A DNA stretch of 64,000 nt from Xenopus tropicalis (GCF_000004195.4 NC_030678.2:153551547-153615546), one strand, 5' to 3'; numbered from the stretch's first letter, positions 11,820 to 23,866 are shown. The notes: generated from the letters alone by a model not told the origin. Numbers and translations: made by a program.

Positions 11820-12502
11820 GGGGCCGATTCACTAAAGGTCGATAAAATGAGCGCTATTTATAGCATACGTTAAAAATTTTATCGCTTCTTTTTTGTTACA
11901 ACTTAACGCGCGATTCACTAAAAGGACAGGAGTCATAATTAAGACACGATGTTCTTTGCGTTATTTAACTCGCCATGAGCATTTTTCTTGCGTTAGTTCC
12001 CGCTGCGTGCGTTATTTCCCGCAAATCATGCGTTACTATTATATCTATGCAAGAATTAACGCCATGCAAGGTAAATAATGCATGTGAAGTGCGTTTTTTT
12101 GTGTTTTTTTAGTGTCTTAACGCATGCGAAATGACTTTGATGAATCAGTACTTATTTATCAAGTGCTTTTTAACACATACAATAAGCGTTATCGCCAGGG
12201 TCGAACTGGGCCGCCGGGACACCGGGACAAATCCCGATGGGCCCCGGCCCTAGTGGGCCCCAGCGGCCCAGTCCGACCTTTGCCGGCGCTCCCCCTACTG
12301 ACTGTTCCTCCCCTGACGCGTTCAATTTATACGCGCTCGTGGAGGACGTCAGGCGGGGGCCCTTCGGGGGGGGGGTTAGGGGGCCCCTGGGGGGGTTAGG
12401 GGACGCGGCTGGGGCACCTGCAGGGCCCCTGGGGCGGGAGCTCCGGTGGGCCCTGCACCCCCCAGTCCGACCCTGGTCATCGCACTTTAGTGAATCGGCC
12501 CC
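11820..12502. mobile_element. MITE with GGGGCCGATTCACTAAAG ends and AAT duplication, carrying a nested hAT
   Basis: Left end ggggccgattcactaaag is mirrored by ctttagtgaatcggcccc. Flanks are AAT at 11817-11819 and AAT at 12503-12505. Interior rich in cgttatttaac-type motifs. Interrupted at 12196-12475 by a second transposon. The 3-bp duplication suggests a Harbinger-like mechanism. Confidence 0.82.
12196..12475. mobile_element. nested GC-rich hAT MITE
   Basis: Ends cagggtcgaactgggcc and cccagtccgaccctg form the terminal repeat. Flanking octamers gttatcgc (12188-12195) and gtcatcgc (12476-12483) match at 7 of 8. The insert is 280 bp and far more GC-rich than its host MITE, with a G8-G9 run near 12366-12375. 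Frames through it (91-165 codons) are compositional. Confidence 0.87.
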
Positions 12503-12505
12503 AAT

Positions 12506-13347
12506 ATCTCCCGTGCCCATGAGTGCCCATTTTTTGACACACTGATGCCCCAAAATTGTGCTTGATGTAATAAAAGCACTTATTTGCAAATAACGGTTTT
12601 CTGTTCCCCCGTGACACCTTTTGCTGGTTGATATAAGGCTTGCGGAGCCTGTCATGGGTTGATGCATAGTGGTTGGAAGGGCTGAGCGCTGAATACCTGA
12701 CTCAGATTTGTTCTGGACTGTGGTTTGGACATTTATAATGTGTCCCTAATTTGTATTGTCATGAGATCGTGCAAGATATATAGATGAGCCTGTGCATGCT
12801 TTGTATTGCACTTCGACTGCTTGGCATTTATTATTTAAAGTAATATTCTCTGTAGTTGCCCTCAGTGATAGTGATTTATCAAGTACATGCCGTGCTGGAA
12901 TTCATGCATTTCCTACACTTTAACTCTTTCATCCACGTTCTTTTCCACAGTCCTGCTTTGTATGGCAACATACAGCAAATTAACTTGCCCACGTGCGAGT
13001 TCTACTGTAACTCTATGTATACTCTATACAGCATATCAACGCAGTCTTGAAAAAACTAGAGATACCTATACAAACAGAATCATGAATGTGTCATATAGGG
13101 AAATAGGTGTTGATGCTGGAATGATAATTACACCAAAATAGAAAAATATCACTGAAGATCCATTACCTTTTTGATGGCTTTGCTAACGTGTTTATGTTTA
13201 AAGTTGTAAAATTGTAGATTGCGCTAAAATTTCCATTGATATAACTGGTTAAATCTGCATTGTGTTGAAAATGGAACATTTATGCCACAAAAGGGTTGAA
13301 TTATTTAATATTACACTTTTTATAGGGAGTTGAAATATGTAAAACAT
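12506..13347. other. unannotated single-copy stretch
   Basis: Nothing recognised beyond short chance frames. Confidence 0.4.
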
Positions 13348-13350
13348 AAT

Positions 13351-13662
13351 GGGGCACATTTACTAATCCACGAATCGGAATCACGAATGGAAAAAAATCG
13401 TATTGGAAACGAAAATTTCGTAAGATCGCAAATATCACAAAAATGCTTACGAAAAAATCGTATTAGTCACGATAATATCGTATTGGCGATCCAAAAGTCA
13501 CAAAATTTTCGTACCGAACAATTGTAAACAGCGGTAAAACCTTTCCGATTTTTTCGTGCAAACGTCCGAAAAAGTCGTGCGCCGTACGAAAAAGTCGTGC
13601 GGATGCCCGAAAAAATAGCCGAAAATACGCTCAGAGCGTTCGTGCTTTTGTAACTGTGCCCC
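13351..13662. mobile_element. Harbinger-like MITE with AAT duplication
   Basis: Ends ggggcacatttacta and cagttacaaaagcacg/gtgcccc enclose an interior full of cgaaaa and tcgtattgg motifs. AAT flanks at 13348-13350 and 13663-13665. The interior (cgtaccgaacaattgtaaac) is shared almost exactly with the copy at 59992-60325 and, reversed and more diverged, with 25523-25779. Confidence 0.82.
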
Positions 13663-13929
13663 AATGAATTCAGGTAATTCCAAGCACCTTTTTTAGGGGA
13701 AGGTCAAGTTCAAATACACTTATAATATGTTATAGAGAAATCCAGCATAACCAACTTTTAATTATTTCTAAATCTTTTTGTTGCTTTTACTTTCAGCCGC
13801 TCTACTATTCATCCTTCATTGTGGCTTACAAACTGGTTTCTAAGGAAATAAAGCCCTAGCAACCAGACAGCAGTTGGCATGCCAAAAAAACCTGTAAAAA
13901 TTTATTAAAAATAGGGATCTGTCCCATTT

Positions 13930-14226
13930 CACTTTGCAGAAAAATTTGCGAAATGATGAAAAATTCATGAAATGCGGCTACGATGTGACTTTTTAAAACT
14001 TTTTTTGGCTCGTACGACTTCCTTAACATGACTGCTACTTATATGATGCCGCTGCAACTATTTTTGATGCAATTGTGACTATTTTTGACACTACCGCAAC
14101 TTTTTTGCCGCAACTGTGATTTTTTCCTTTACATGTCGAATTTTTGTTGCATTGGATTTTTGCTGCAGTTTTGCAAAAAACATTTCACAGTGAATCCATT
14201 CCTGGTGAAAACGTTCGCTTATCACT
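13930..14226 (-). mobile_element. MITE copy of the AGTGATGAGC family
   Basis: Right end reads gttcgcttatcactaa, a degraded form of the ttcgctcatcact end. Preceded by gaatccattcctggtgaa, shared with copies near 38735 and 46600. Interior carries imperfect ~20-bp repeats (tttttgatgc, tttttgacac). Left limit approximate. Confidence 0.55.
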
Positions 14227-14504
14227 AATTAGAAAATAAGATTGAGGACAAACTGCAATTTGTCTTATAATGCCACTGGCTACTTTTAACTACCCTTTTA
14301 AATGCTGGCATAGGAACATAGTAATTTAGGTAATAAAAGACACATGTCCATTAAGATCAACCTCTTTTGTCAAAATTACACTATTTAATAAGCCATAGTG
14401 ATCCAATTAACACATAGGAATACATTCTTCAGAAATGACTAATTTTTCCGGAGAAGTTATTGTGACTAGCTAGTGCTCCATCTACAGTTGGTATTTTTGT
14501 TGTG

Positions 14505-14940
14505 TAATTTTTGTATTTTTTTCCTATTTTGATCAACCTTGAGTTATAAAAAATGCAAATTTATTTAAAAAATCGAAATAAAAAGGTATTGAATAAAACC
14601 ATAAAAAAAACTTGAATACCTTGAATTCTTATTTTTGCTCAATAATCAAAGGGTCTCAAAGCTCAAAATAAAAAAACTCAAATTGACTAAATTGTGGGAG
14701 ATTTATTGAAATCGTATTTGCTTATTTTTTCCTACCTCGATCAACCTCAAGATAAAGAGCAAATGTTACCTTATTTATTAAAGAATCAAAGAGTGAAACT
14801 GTACAATGAGAAAACAACAAAAAAAACTCAAATACCTTGAATTCGTAATTGTCACATATTTTTAATGGGTCTCAAAGCTCAATTTTTAAAAAAAAAAAAC
14901 TAGAATTGACTAAATAGTGGGAGGCTAATTTATTACAATT
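14505..14940. repeat. imperfect direct duplication of about 230 bp, AT-rich
   Basis: The block with gatcaacctt, aataccttgaattc, gggtctcaaagctcaa and attgactaaat near 14530-14700 recurs near 14740-14930 in the same order. Probably two tandem copies of an old MITE interior with A- and T-runs that vary. Confidence 0.7.
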
Positions 14941-15602
14941 TCTTTTAAAAAAGCGAATGTTACCTTATTTAATAAAAACAAATAAAAAAGTGAATAAAAG
15001 GTTTTTTTTTGCATAATTTTGTAATCAATAATTTTGAAAAGCTCTTTTACATCACCTTGCAAGGTTTTAGATACTCAAGTTGTACTTTTCTCAAGTTCAC
15101 GATTTTTACCCTCAAAAATTTAGAATTGCAGAAAAATAAAATGAACGATGATAAATAACCCCCTAAGTTGCTGCTCTTTGTTTGGGGTGGGCTTTTTGTT
15201 TATAACATAACAGAAATGCATACACACTCAGAAGGCCTAATGTAATAAAAGAGAAAATATTGCTACTGGTCTAGTAACTCATGGCAACCCATCATTATAT
15301 AGCATTAAATGTAGCTTTTTTTTTTGCAACAAACATTTAATTAGTAGCTAAGGGTCACTAGACCTTGGCAAACTGAGCACCTTTTTTATATTACCTTATT
15401 ACTGTCAATCTCAATTTTTGTCTCTTGTTTGAGATTATATTATCAATTGTGCCTTTGATTAATGGCAGTCAGGAAATCAAATTTGAATTTAAGTTATTGC
15501 TAGAGAGTATCCTAGGCCGTTGGGTAGAAAATGCTTTATCTTAAGAGTTGCTTCTATGTACAAGAGTTGCTGGCTGAAAACATAGGGGTTCCTTGGCATG
15601 GT
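14941..15602. other. AT-rich unannotated stretch
   Basis: Homopolymer A and T runs and chance frames only. Confidence 0.4.
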
Positions 15603-15606
15603 TTAA

Positions 15607-16056
15607 AGAATAAGTAAACCTTTTTGTTTTTCTATTAATAAAATTACTCTAAACAGCTTCCCAAAATTGCCTACTTTTGTCCCTCTGTTCTTTCTGACCT
15701 GGTTCCTCAGTTACAAGATGACCGATTCCTCTCCTTCCTTGTTCACAGTGAAGCTCCGCCCCCACTTCCTGTTCAGGTCTCTCATTACATCGACTACCTG
15801 TAGTCGAATTGGAGAGCCTTCTGCACATGCCTGGAGGCAGCAGGAGCCAGTCTGTGCATTAACAGGGTTTTTTTTTCTTGATGAGAGACCTGAACAGGAA
15901 GTGGGGGCGGAGCTTCACTCTGAACAAGGAAGGAGAGGAATCGATCATCTTGGAACTGAGGAACTAGGTCAGAAAGAACAGAGGGACAAAGGTATACAAT
16001 TCTGGGAAGCTGTTTAGAGTAATTTTATTAACAGAAAAAAAAGGTTTACTTATTCT
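15607..16056. mobile_element. foldback MITE, TTAA target, Kolobok/T2-like
   Basis: TTAA at 15603-15606 and 16057-16060 bracket arms beginning agaataagtaaacctttt and ending with its complement. The mirrored arms run about 190 bp each, through taaacagcttccc, gctccgcccccacttcctg and aggtctctcat, so the whole 450 bp can fold on itself. The 116-codon frame crossing it is fortuitous. TTAA plus such ends fits Kolobok/T2 or piggyBac MITEs. Confidence 0.85.
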
Positions 16057-16060
16057 TTAA

Positions 16061-16615
16061 AAATATTATCAGATTGCTTAAAATGGTACATTCCCTTTGC
16101 AGTCGCGTCAAATAAGTAGTGGACGTGTCAAAAAAGAGTACGATTCTCTGTATATTATTCACACTTATACTTCCCTTTTATTTGTTGCTATATAAATCCC
16201 ACCTCAAGAAGATGCTCTCATTTTCTCAAGCAGTATTGGACATGATCTCATCGAGTTAAGAACTGACTGATGTTCTTTGACATCATCATCAGCATTAGGG
16301 ACTGGGAAATATATAAGCCCAGAGAGATTCTGGTTTTGTTTAAGCAAAAGACAAATGTTCATGAGTTACTGTTAACGCCTACAATAGATTCTATAATCCC
16401 TTGAAATTATTCTCTATGGAACGGCCACCACCATAAATCTACTCAAAAATAATTTTGTTTTTAAGGACAGAAAGTTCATCCTTTTTCACTGAACTTATTA
16501 TAAAAACCAGGACTGGTTTCTGTGTATTTGTATATCACTTTCTGTCTTACCCATCAAGTAAATGAGAGATGGGATTAATGCTTCAATTAACTCTTACACT
16601 TCCAAACAGATTAAG
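16061..16615. other. unannotated single-copy stretch
   Basis: Palindromic patch around 16280 (gacatcatcatcagc). No gene recognised. Confidence 0.35.
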
Positions 16616-16639
16616 AAACACAGCACCAATGAAAAGAAA

Positions 16640-16805
16640 CTTGTGCAATTCTCAAGCATTCTGGATAATAGATCCTATACCTGTATAAAGTACTGTTTTA
16701 TTATTACAGAAAAAAAGGAATAATTTTAAAAATTAAAATGGAGTCTGTCGAAGATGGGCTTCTTATCATTCTGAGCTTTCTGGGTTCCATGTTTCTGAAA
16801 AAGAA
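16640..16805. mobile_element. fragment of the CAGGTATGGGA MITE family
   Basis: Contains tctggataatagatcctat and acctgtataaagtactg followed by ttttattattacag. These are parts of the family described at 21548, out of their usual order, so the copy is rearranged or truncated. Confidence 0.6.
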
Positions 16806-16838
16806 TTGTATTCAACCAATTATATGGGGGCGATGGGT

Positions 16839-17114
16839 AGTGATGAGCGGAACAGCGAAAAATCCACAAAATGTTTTTGTTGCACGACTTTTTTGTCGGC
16901 CACACCCATTTTGACACAACCATGCCTATTTAGGAACAGTTGTTTGCTTTTTGTACTAAGGTTTTTATGATTGGCAAGCAGTGATGAGTGAATTTTTTGG
17001 GCATGCATGGATTAACAGCGAATTTCCGCATTTCGGCATTGGCAAATTGTTTTGCAAAATGTCCGTAAAAAATTTGCCACGGAGCAATTCATCAAATCAG
17101 ACTTGTTCATCACT
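16839..17114. mobile_element. AGTGATGAG MITE family, one partial and one complete copy
   Basis: A partial copy begins agtgatgagcggaac at 16839 and continues to about 16930 with cacacccattttgacac. A complete copy runs from agtgatgagtgaattttt (16980) to ttgttcatcact (17114), with gcatggattaacagcgaatt and cgcatttcggcattggc inside. The same sequence blocks occur in copies at 38505, 46580 and 13930. Confidence 0.7.
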
Positions 17115-17119
17115 ATTGC

Positions 17120-17480
17120 CAAGCAATAAGGACATATAATTAAACATTAGCTACATTGGTTGTCATAAGGATGTATCACTCATCAATTCCATGACAAAAG
17201 AAAATAAATAAAAACATCAATAATAAGACAATTCTAGACAGAGAATAAAAGAAATTGTGTGATACCTCTGGCTAAGATCCATGACATATAACATATACCG
17301 GACTTAACTCATCGAGATTGAATAGTAAGGAAAAAATGTTTCATAGACCTTTCTGGATTTCAGATAATATATATTATATTACAACTTGATTTGAGGGCAG
17401 AATAAATAAATTCTGAAAAACTCTGAAAAAGTTTTCTCAACTTTGTTTCTCTTGGGCTAAATATCACAATGAAAATGAGA
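17120..17480. other. unannotated AT-rich stretch
   Basis: No recognisable gene or repeat ends. Confidence 0.35.
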
Positions 17481-18185
17481 TACAGGCAAAAAAAAAGTTT
17501 GCAACTTTTCTAAAATTTATTATGCAACAAAATTCCATCTAAAAACTGTTGAGATCATGTCGAAGTCAATGGCGGGTGTCCCTTTTACAGTTGGAAGATC
17601 TTTGCTTCGTGGTTTTACAGGTTTTCGGTTTCTGAGGTTGTAGTTTTAACAACTTTGCCACAACTCTTTTCTTTGTGCTTTTTCAGTTCAGATCTTTTGA
17701 AATTCATCTTTTTGTGGTTTCAAACAAATATAAATCCAAAAAAACAAGTTTTATTTAATACCCCCTTAAACCATGTGTTTTTGGTGGATCTCCATGACAC
17801 GTTTAGTAAAGAAAAATGTATCCTGCAAAAAAAGGCACATAATTCATTCTTAAACAATTAATTAAATTGGGGCCCAGTAAAAAAGATCTTTCTTTGCACT
17901 GAAACTTTAGTGCTTTTCAGATTTTTGACCCTGTTTTTTGTGTGACAACTGGAATAGTCGCAGTTATCGCGACAACTTTTCTGTGATTTTTTTTGAAAAA
18001 AAAAACGATCAAAAGATCTTCCAGGGAAGGGACATCTGCCATTGACATCTAAATGATTTTGCCAAGTTTTAGATGGTGTATTTTTGGATTCTAAATTGTC
18101 ACATATTTGTCACATAGTAAATCGCATAAAAGTTGCAACTTTTTTTCTGCGTAAAAAAATCCGACCTTTAGTAAATGGCCCCCTA
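17481..18185. mobile_element. inverted-repeat MITE, GATCTT-arm family
   Basis: Left region with gaagtcaatggcgggtgtcc and gttggaagatcttt is mirrored on the right by aaagatcttccagggaaggg and catctgccattgacatc. The right end is cctttagtaaatggccccc. The same body (gttgagatcatgtagaa, gacggaagatctttc) occurs at 35600-35950. The left terminus is decayed. Confidence 0.6.
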
Positions 18186-18189
18186 TGTG

Positions 18190-18888
18190 TACACAAAATC
18201 TACTTTTTTGGGGATGCGGCCTAATCCTAAATCTTTCGTGAAGAAAGTGGCTGAATCCTGAACCAAATACAAATGTTTGTATATACAGTTTGTTTGTTGG
18301 TTTGTTGTGTGCTGGGTTTACTTGGAAGTGTTGAACCTGATGGACTCTTTTTCATGATAGTCTTTTTTCAACCCTATGTAACTACATGAACCCTAATTAC
18401 ATATAGAAATTTGGTTATGGAAGTTGAAAAAAATTGATATTTCCAAAGTCACCTGATTGTAGGCTGGCCACACACTTAGATTCGGCCGAATTCCGAACAG
18501 AATACAGCTTTCCGGTTAAGAACCATTGGCAGCCAATCTATTTCCAATGCCTATATACTGTATATTTGATAGTTACAGTTCTATTACATCAGTCCCTGCT
18601 CCCAACACCTTGGAGGGCCCAGCTGTGAGAATGGGTCGCAATGTAACAGCAGCAGCTGTGGAAAAGAAGCAACCCTTCTTCTACCTGTTACAATATTACA
18701 TTAATATCCAGCGCACTTTTATTATATGTACCTTTATATTTAGCCCTGAGTACTAATGTTACAACTGCAGCAGGGTTCTTTCCCCATTAATTAAAAACCA
18801 GCAACATTGCAGTTCTATAAATTATAAATGATGACAAATGTGTTTCATAATACTACAAATTCAAAATACAAGCAAAAACAATTGAATT
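18190..18888. other. mostly unannotated, with a GGCTGGCCACACAC transposon scrap
   Basis: aggctggccacacacttag at 18461 resembles the ends at 36615 and 56422, but no partner is found. The rest is unrecognised. Confidence 0.4.
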
Positions 18889-18894
18889 GTTAGC

Positions 18895-19135
18895 TATTTG
18901 CTTGGTGGCATCAGGTTACCCTGATCCTTCATCTTAATTGCTGATACTGGCTTCTCACAAAAATGTATCGCGCCAGTCTATAGCCTGAGATCATTAGAGA
19001 GGGATCAGCTTCTCCTGAGGCTGCAGTATGGAAATGACTGTTACCATGTCAGCACGTTAAGATAACATTCCTCAGTAATACCATGATAATGCACTTCTTT
19101 GACAGTCATTTGGATTCTGCAGCCTGCAGAGAGCC
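18895..19135. other. candidate conserved non-coding element
   Basis: Non-repetitive, compositionally balanced sequence with clustered motif-like words such as catcttaattgctgat, gatcattagagaggg and ttgacagtcatttgg. It stands out from the MITE-rich surroundings by texture only. No alignment was possible, so this is a weak call. Confidence 0.25.
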
Positions 19136-19379
19136 AATGTAATGATCAATATTAATCATTTATTAATAAATATTAAAGCAGGGTTTACTACTAGAACACG
19201 GTTAATGGTACAATGCATAATTTTTGACCACTTTGCCATTGTTTCTTACGTTGTGCTTTGCCAGGGTACTGTCAGGATTAAGTTTTGTGCAGCTATCCAT
19301 GTGCCGCACATCTGGTCGCTAATAGATTCCCATACTATATTTATATAAAATTCACAATATTTACTCAGAGAGGTCAGAA

Positions 19380-19740
19380 TAATGCCGCACAGTCACTTCT
19401 GCACTTTTATTTCTGCCCCCTTCAGCCTACTTTTGCACCAGGAAAGGATAGTAGGCCCGCTAAAAGAATTGAACTATGTTCCCCCCGAGGCGACCGGGCG
19501 CCCTAGGCAACCCGGTCGGCTACCTCGCCCCTTTACCGCTACATCGCACACCCCCCCTGTGTGTTTTAACGCACATAAGCAGTTTGAGCGCGCGGGGGGG
19601 GGCGCTGCGCGGTGCGCGATACCAATCGGCGCGATGCAAACTGTTCTAGGGGTAGGCAGGAGAGGCTTCTGCCTGGTGCCCCCCAATCGTTGCGCCCTAG
19701 GCAGCTGCCTCTTCTGCCTACCCCTAGTTCCGGCCCTGCT
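19380..19740 (-). mobile_element. GC-rich transposon fragment, hAT-like right end
   Basis: The right side reads cctagttccggccctg, whose complement cagggccggaactagg is a hAT-type start. The interior is CpG-rich with cgcgcgggggggggcgc and gccctaggcagctgcc. No matching left terminus or 8-bp duplication was found, so it is probably truncated. Frames of 117-149 codons over it reflect its high GC. Confidence 0.55.
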
Positions 19741-19952
19741 TACAGTTAATAAATGGAATTTAGCCTCTAAGGCTAATGTCCCAGGGAGTGAGTTAGTTGC
19801 CCATGATAGATCTGTTACTGTTGGCAACTAACTGCTCCAAAATTCCTTTCCACCAGCAACAATAGGAATCACCAGTGGAAAGACCATCACTACCTCTTTC
19901 TGCAGGTGGAAACTTTGCATAAAGGAACTTGGAAGGTGGTGTGGGATATTAG
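19741..19952. other. dispersed-repeat scrap
   Basis: gttagttgcccatgat and cagtggaaagacc give this the look of an old repeat related to 5930-6000. No gene. Confidence 0.35.
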
Positions 19953-19954
19953 CC

Positions 19955-20200
19955 TTATGTATGTATGTATAACTTTATTTATAAAGGGCTACAAGGAGAT
20001 GCAGCACTGTGCAAATCTTACAATATACAGAATTACACACTGGGAGGACAAGTGTTATAATAAATACAAGAAATAAGTATAAATACACACAGAATTTATC
20101 AAGTTTCAGCCATTGATTTTCTAAAAATCCCACAGGAACTAATAGAAAGTGGGCATCTTTTTCTGTGGTGAGCTCTAATCTCACATTTTGATAAATCTGT
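19955..20200 (-). mobile_element. L2-like retroposon tail, minus strand, with a MITE scrap
   Basis: tatgtatgtataactttatt and tataaagggctacaaggag are the reverse complement of the tail seen at 23830-23860 (gcgctttataaataaag then atac repeats). From 20090 the sequence changes to aatttatcaagtttcagcc ... tcacattttgataaatctg, an inverted pair of the Harbinger-like kind. Confidence 0.6.
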
Positions 20201-21545
20201 TCCCTAAAGTGACCAAAGTCATTATGCAGTCCAAGGCATATAAATGAATATAGTACTAATCTGTTGTGTAGACCATAGTATTAAGTGTGGTGCATCAGAT
20301 GGGCATCTGTAGTTCTTAAAGTAAAGTCTAGGGAACATACAGGCTTCTAATAAATGCTTTCCACTCTTTCCTTAAGCAGTGCTGTCTAATCCACTCCACA
20401 CTCACTTGTTTCCTTGCAGCAGGTCTTGAAGAAAAAAAAAAAAAGACGCTGACTATCACCCACAATCCAGCGGTATCTGACAAAGACCAAGATCAGGCAC
20501 AAGCACATTAGATCCTACCAGCATGATAGAGCAGCGCAGAAGAGTACCTTGAGATACTGAGAATTTAAATGGATATTGATAGTGACCTATGCAGATCCTT
20601 TTCGATCTGAAAGTTTTTACTTTTTTTCAGTGCAAGTCTTTGGTGATCAGTGCCTCAAGGAAATCTTTTTGGTACTACTAATGCGCTATACTGTTCATAT
20701 TAAGATCAGTGGATGAAAGAGAGTGACGTAGAAGGGATGGATTCTAATAGGACATGTGCGGAGACAGCGCATCAGCCATATTAATTACGTCAAGCAGGAA
20801 AACATGGCAGCGCAGCTTAGAGTCATGGTCAGCATTTTTGAAGAAGTTATTGTACATTGGGAAGGCATTAGTGGGATAAAAACTTTAGAATAGGCTTGTG
20901 CTGCCCTTTAAGTAGCTAACAGAATAGGGCCTATTAGCAGGGCCCTCTCCCTCTGTGATTTACCCATTGGTCACCTGAGCCCCTGGGCTGAGGGCGTAAC
21001 AAACAAGCAGTATGGGGTCCCAATGAAAAGAAAAAAGGCCCACGGACACATACTCATGTCCCTGATCCACTACAATAACACCCCATGTACTCTACCACAT
21101 CAACAATTTTGGAGATTTGTGTACCACATACAAGTTCTGCTTAAGCCAGTCATTTTAATATAGTTAGTTAGGCAAAAATGTAATCTATAAAGGCTGGAGT
21201 GGGCAGATGTCTAACATAATAGCCAGAACTCTACTTCCTGCAGCTCATCTGCAAGCAGATTTAGCACTGTTCTTTTCCCAATGTCTCACTTTCTATTTCC
21301 TTATTTCACAGGCTGGTGGCAGCAGTACACATGGCTTTTGGCTGAAAGTGATTCGTGGTGCTTGCTGTATAACTGTAACTGAAAGGAAGCAATATACTGT
21401 AGATGTATGCTGATAAAACCCACATTCTGAAGAAAAAGTGTTAAAATTTTTAAAAAATTTAGAGTTGCCTCTGTTGACATTTTATAAAATAGGTCTATTG
21501 CTTATTTCAGATTTGCAACCACAAATGAATCTTATTCATATACTG
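20201..21545. other. unannotated single-copy stretch
   Basis: A13 run near 20430. No coding signature, RNA gene or transposon end recognised. Confidence 0.4.
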
Positions 21546-21547
21546 TA

Positions 21548-22325
21548 CAGGTATAGACCAATTATCCAGAATGCTCAGGATCAAGGGTATTCCAGATAAG
21601 GGGTCTTTCTGTAATTTGGATCTCCATACTTTAAGTCGATGAAAAAAACAATAAAATATGAAATAAACCCAATAGGGCTGTTCTGCCTCCAATAAGGGGT
21701 AATTATATCTTAGTTGGGATCAAGTACAGGTACTGTTTTATTATTACAGAGAAAAGGGAATCATTTAACCATTAAATAAACCCAATAGGGCTGTTCTGCC
21801 CCAATAAGGGGTAATTATATCTTAGTTGGGATCAAGTACAGGTACTGTTTTATTATTACAGAGAAAAGGGAATCATTTAACCATTAAATAAACCCAATAG
21901 GGCTGTTCTGCCCCCAATAAGGGGTAATTATATCTTAGTTGGGATCAAGTACAGGTACTGTTTTATTATTACAGAGAAAAGGGAATCATTTAACCATTAA
22001 ATAAACCCAATAGGGCTGTTCTGCCCCCCAATAAGGGGTAATTATATCTTAGTTGGGATCAAGTACAGGTACTGTTTTATTATTACAGAGAAAAGGGAAT
22101 CATTTAACCATTAAATAAACCCAATAGGGCTGTTCTGCCCCCAATAAGGGGTAATTATATCTTAGTTGGGATCAAGTACAGGTACTGTTTTATTATTCAA
22201 GAGAAAAAGGAAATCCGTTTTAAAAATCTGAATTATTTGATTAAAATAGAGTCTATGGGAGACAGGCTTTCCGTAATTCAGAGCTTTCTGGATAACAGGT
22301 TTCAGGATAACGGATCCCATACCTG
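21548..22325 (-). mobile_element. CAGGTATGGGA-family MITE with expanded internal array
   Basis: Left end caggtatagaccaattatcc and right end ggatcccatacctg are flanked by TA, consistent with a TA target. Between them lies an array of a ~113-bp unit beginning aggtactgttttattattac, with starts at 21728, 21840, 21953, 22067 and 22180. Neighbouring units differ by only a few bases and a C-run length. No protein is encoded. Confidence 0.88.
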
Positions 22326-22594
22326 TATATATATATTCTTTTGCATTTCTGGGCCCTCATGGAAGTATTATAAGAGGAAGGGTCTCCATGCAGAACTATA
22401 GTTCTCAAAATATGTACAGTGACTCCTGGGTGCCAGTGATTCTTAAACAGAAGCAGTGATTTACTAAAGAACAGTACCAGGAAGAAGGTGCTTCACTTGG
22501 TACATTACTGTTTATGGCATGTAATCACATCACCACATTGGTAATATTTATACTCATAAGTCTGTGTGCAAGGCAAATTTAGCAGGATTCTTAA

Positions 22595-23067
22595 AGAAAA
22601 TCTATATACCCAAAATGAATACTTAACAAATGGATCATTTATATCATCATATTAAGTAGCCTATTAAAGAACCTTACCAAAATGGAGTATCAGTATCAGT
22701 ATATATTGCCCTTGTACATCTTTTCCCTTAAGCCATTTAGTGATGGGCTGGGTGCTCCCTCAGAGATCAGCTGACAGGAAATAATGCAGCTCTGACTGTA
22801 ACAGGAAGTAGTGTGGGAGTAAAAGGCAGAACTCTGTCCATTCATTGGCTGATGGGGCCTAACATGTATACATGTATGTTTGTGCGCACTGTGAATTGTA
22901 TGATTGGCCCTTAGTACTTTTCTATTTAAGATTACTCAGTAGCACAGACTACTAAAAACATATATTTTTGAAAATGGTTTATTTAGATGAAGCAGGGTTT
23001 TACACATGAGCTATTTATGCAATATATTTTTATAGAAACCTACATTGTTCAGGGATATAGTTTTCCT
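22595..23067 (+). mobile_element. T2/Kolobok-like MITE, full length
   Basis: TTAA at 22591-22594 and 23068-23071 flank ends agaaaatctatatacc and ggatatagttttcct. The interior holds gatcagctgacaggaaat, ggaagtagtgtgggag and cattggctgatggggcc. It is the reference copy for recognising the split copy at 47675/52848 (reversed) and the partial one at 28716. Confidence 0.82.
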
Positions 23068-23071
23068 TTAA

Positions 23072-23630
23072 AGAGCCCGCTGAGAGAATACACTAAGATT
23101 TTCTTGAGTCCTACCTACTTGTTAAGTGACACTTGGGCAATTACCCCATGCATTAATCTCATTGGTGGCACAGAAAGCTGCTCTCATTGGCTCATCCAGT
23201 CTATCTAAACAGTGTTTAATAACATGAGCTACAGTACCTGCCACTAGCTTTACCTCATTCACAGGAGCCCTTATCCAATACTTCACTAAGGCATTGGTTA
23301 CCTTAGGGTTAACTTGTTAGGACTTTCTCCAGCTCAAGCTGTGGAATTAGGCAGTGGAATCCAAAATGACAGAACTCTGTACTCCCTCCCCTAATATAGA
23401 CTAGGGAACAGGAACTACAATCATTACAATCACTACCCCAGGGCCTATACAATATACGTAGGTTTCGCTTCCTTACAGTAGGGATGGTTGTGTCCTTGCA
23501 TTACCCTACATCACAATAGGATCTGATATTAACACTGAGCACATCTTCATTGTGTCTGGATATAAAGATATAGGCAAGGCTGTATGTCACCCACTGTGAC
23601 CTACAGCACTTACATTTGCCCATTTGTGTC
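23072..23630. other. unannotated single-copy stretch
   Basis: Nothing recognised. Confidence 0.35.
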
Positions 23631-23634
23631 TGTT

Positions 23635-23866
23635 AGTTACCCCTCCCATATAGATTGTAAGCTCTACGGGGCAGGGACCTCCTTAATCTTGTGTTTCTGA
23701 CTCTTATTGCAACTGTACCTTGTATTTATTTGTATTTATTGGTGTACTTTGTATTTATCCATTATCTTTAACCCCCTGTCTGTATTAATGTATTCTACTG
23801 TACAGCGCTGCGTACATAAGTAGCGCTTTATAAATAAAGATATACATACATACATACATGTGTGTG
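23635..23866 (+). mobile_element. L2/CR1-like retroposon 3' tail
   Basis: attgtaagctctacggggca, ctgtacagcgctgcgtac and gcgctttataaataaa are followed by an atac microsatellite. This is the layout of L2-related 3' tails in vertebrates. No reverse transcriptase remains. The reverse-oriented relative is at 19955. Confidence 0.65.

Noticed and set aside
12124..12667. 91-165 codon frames over 12.1-12.7 kb
   Set aside because: They cross the nested GC-rich hAT MITE and its terminal repeats.
19382..19831. 149- and 117-codon overlapping frames on opposite strands
   Set aside because: They cover a GC-rich transposon fragment; no domain and mutual overlap.
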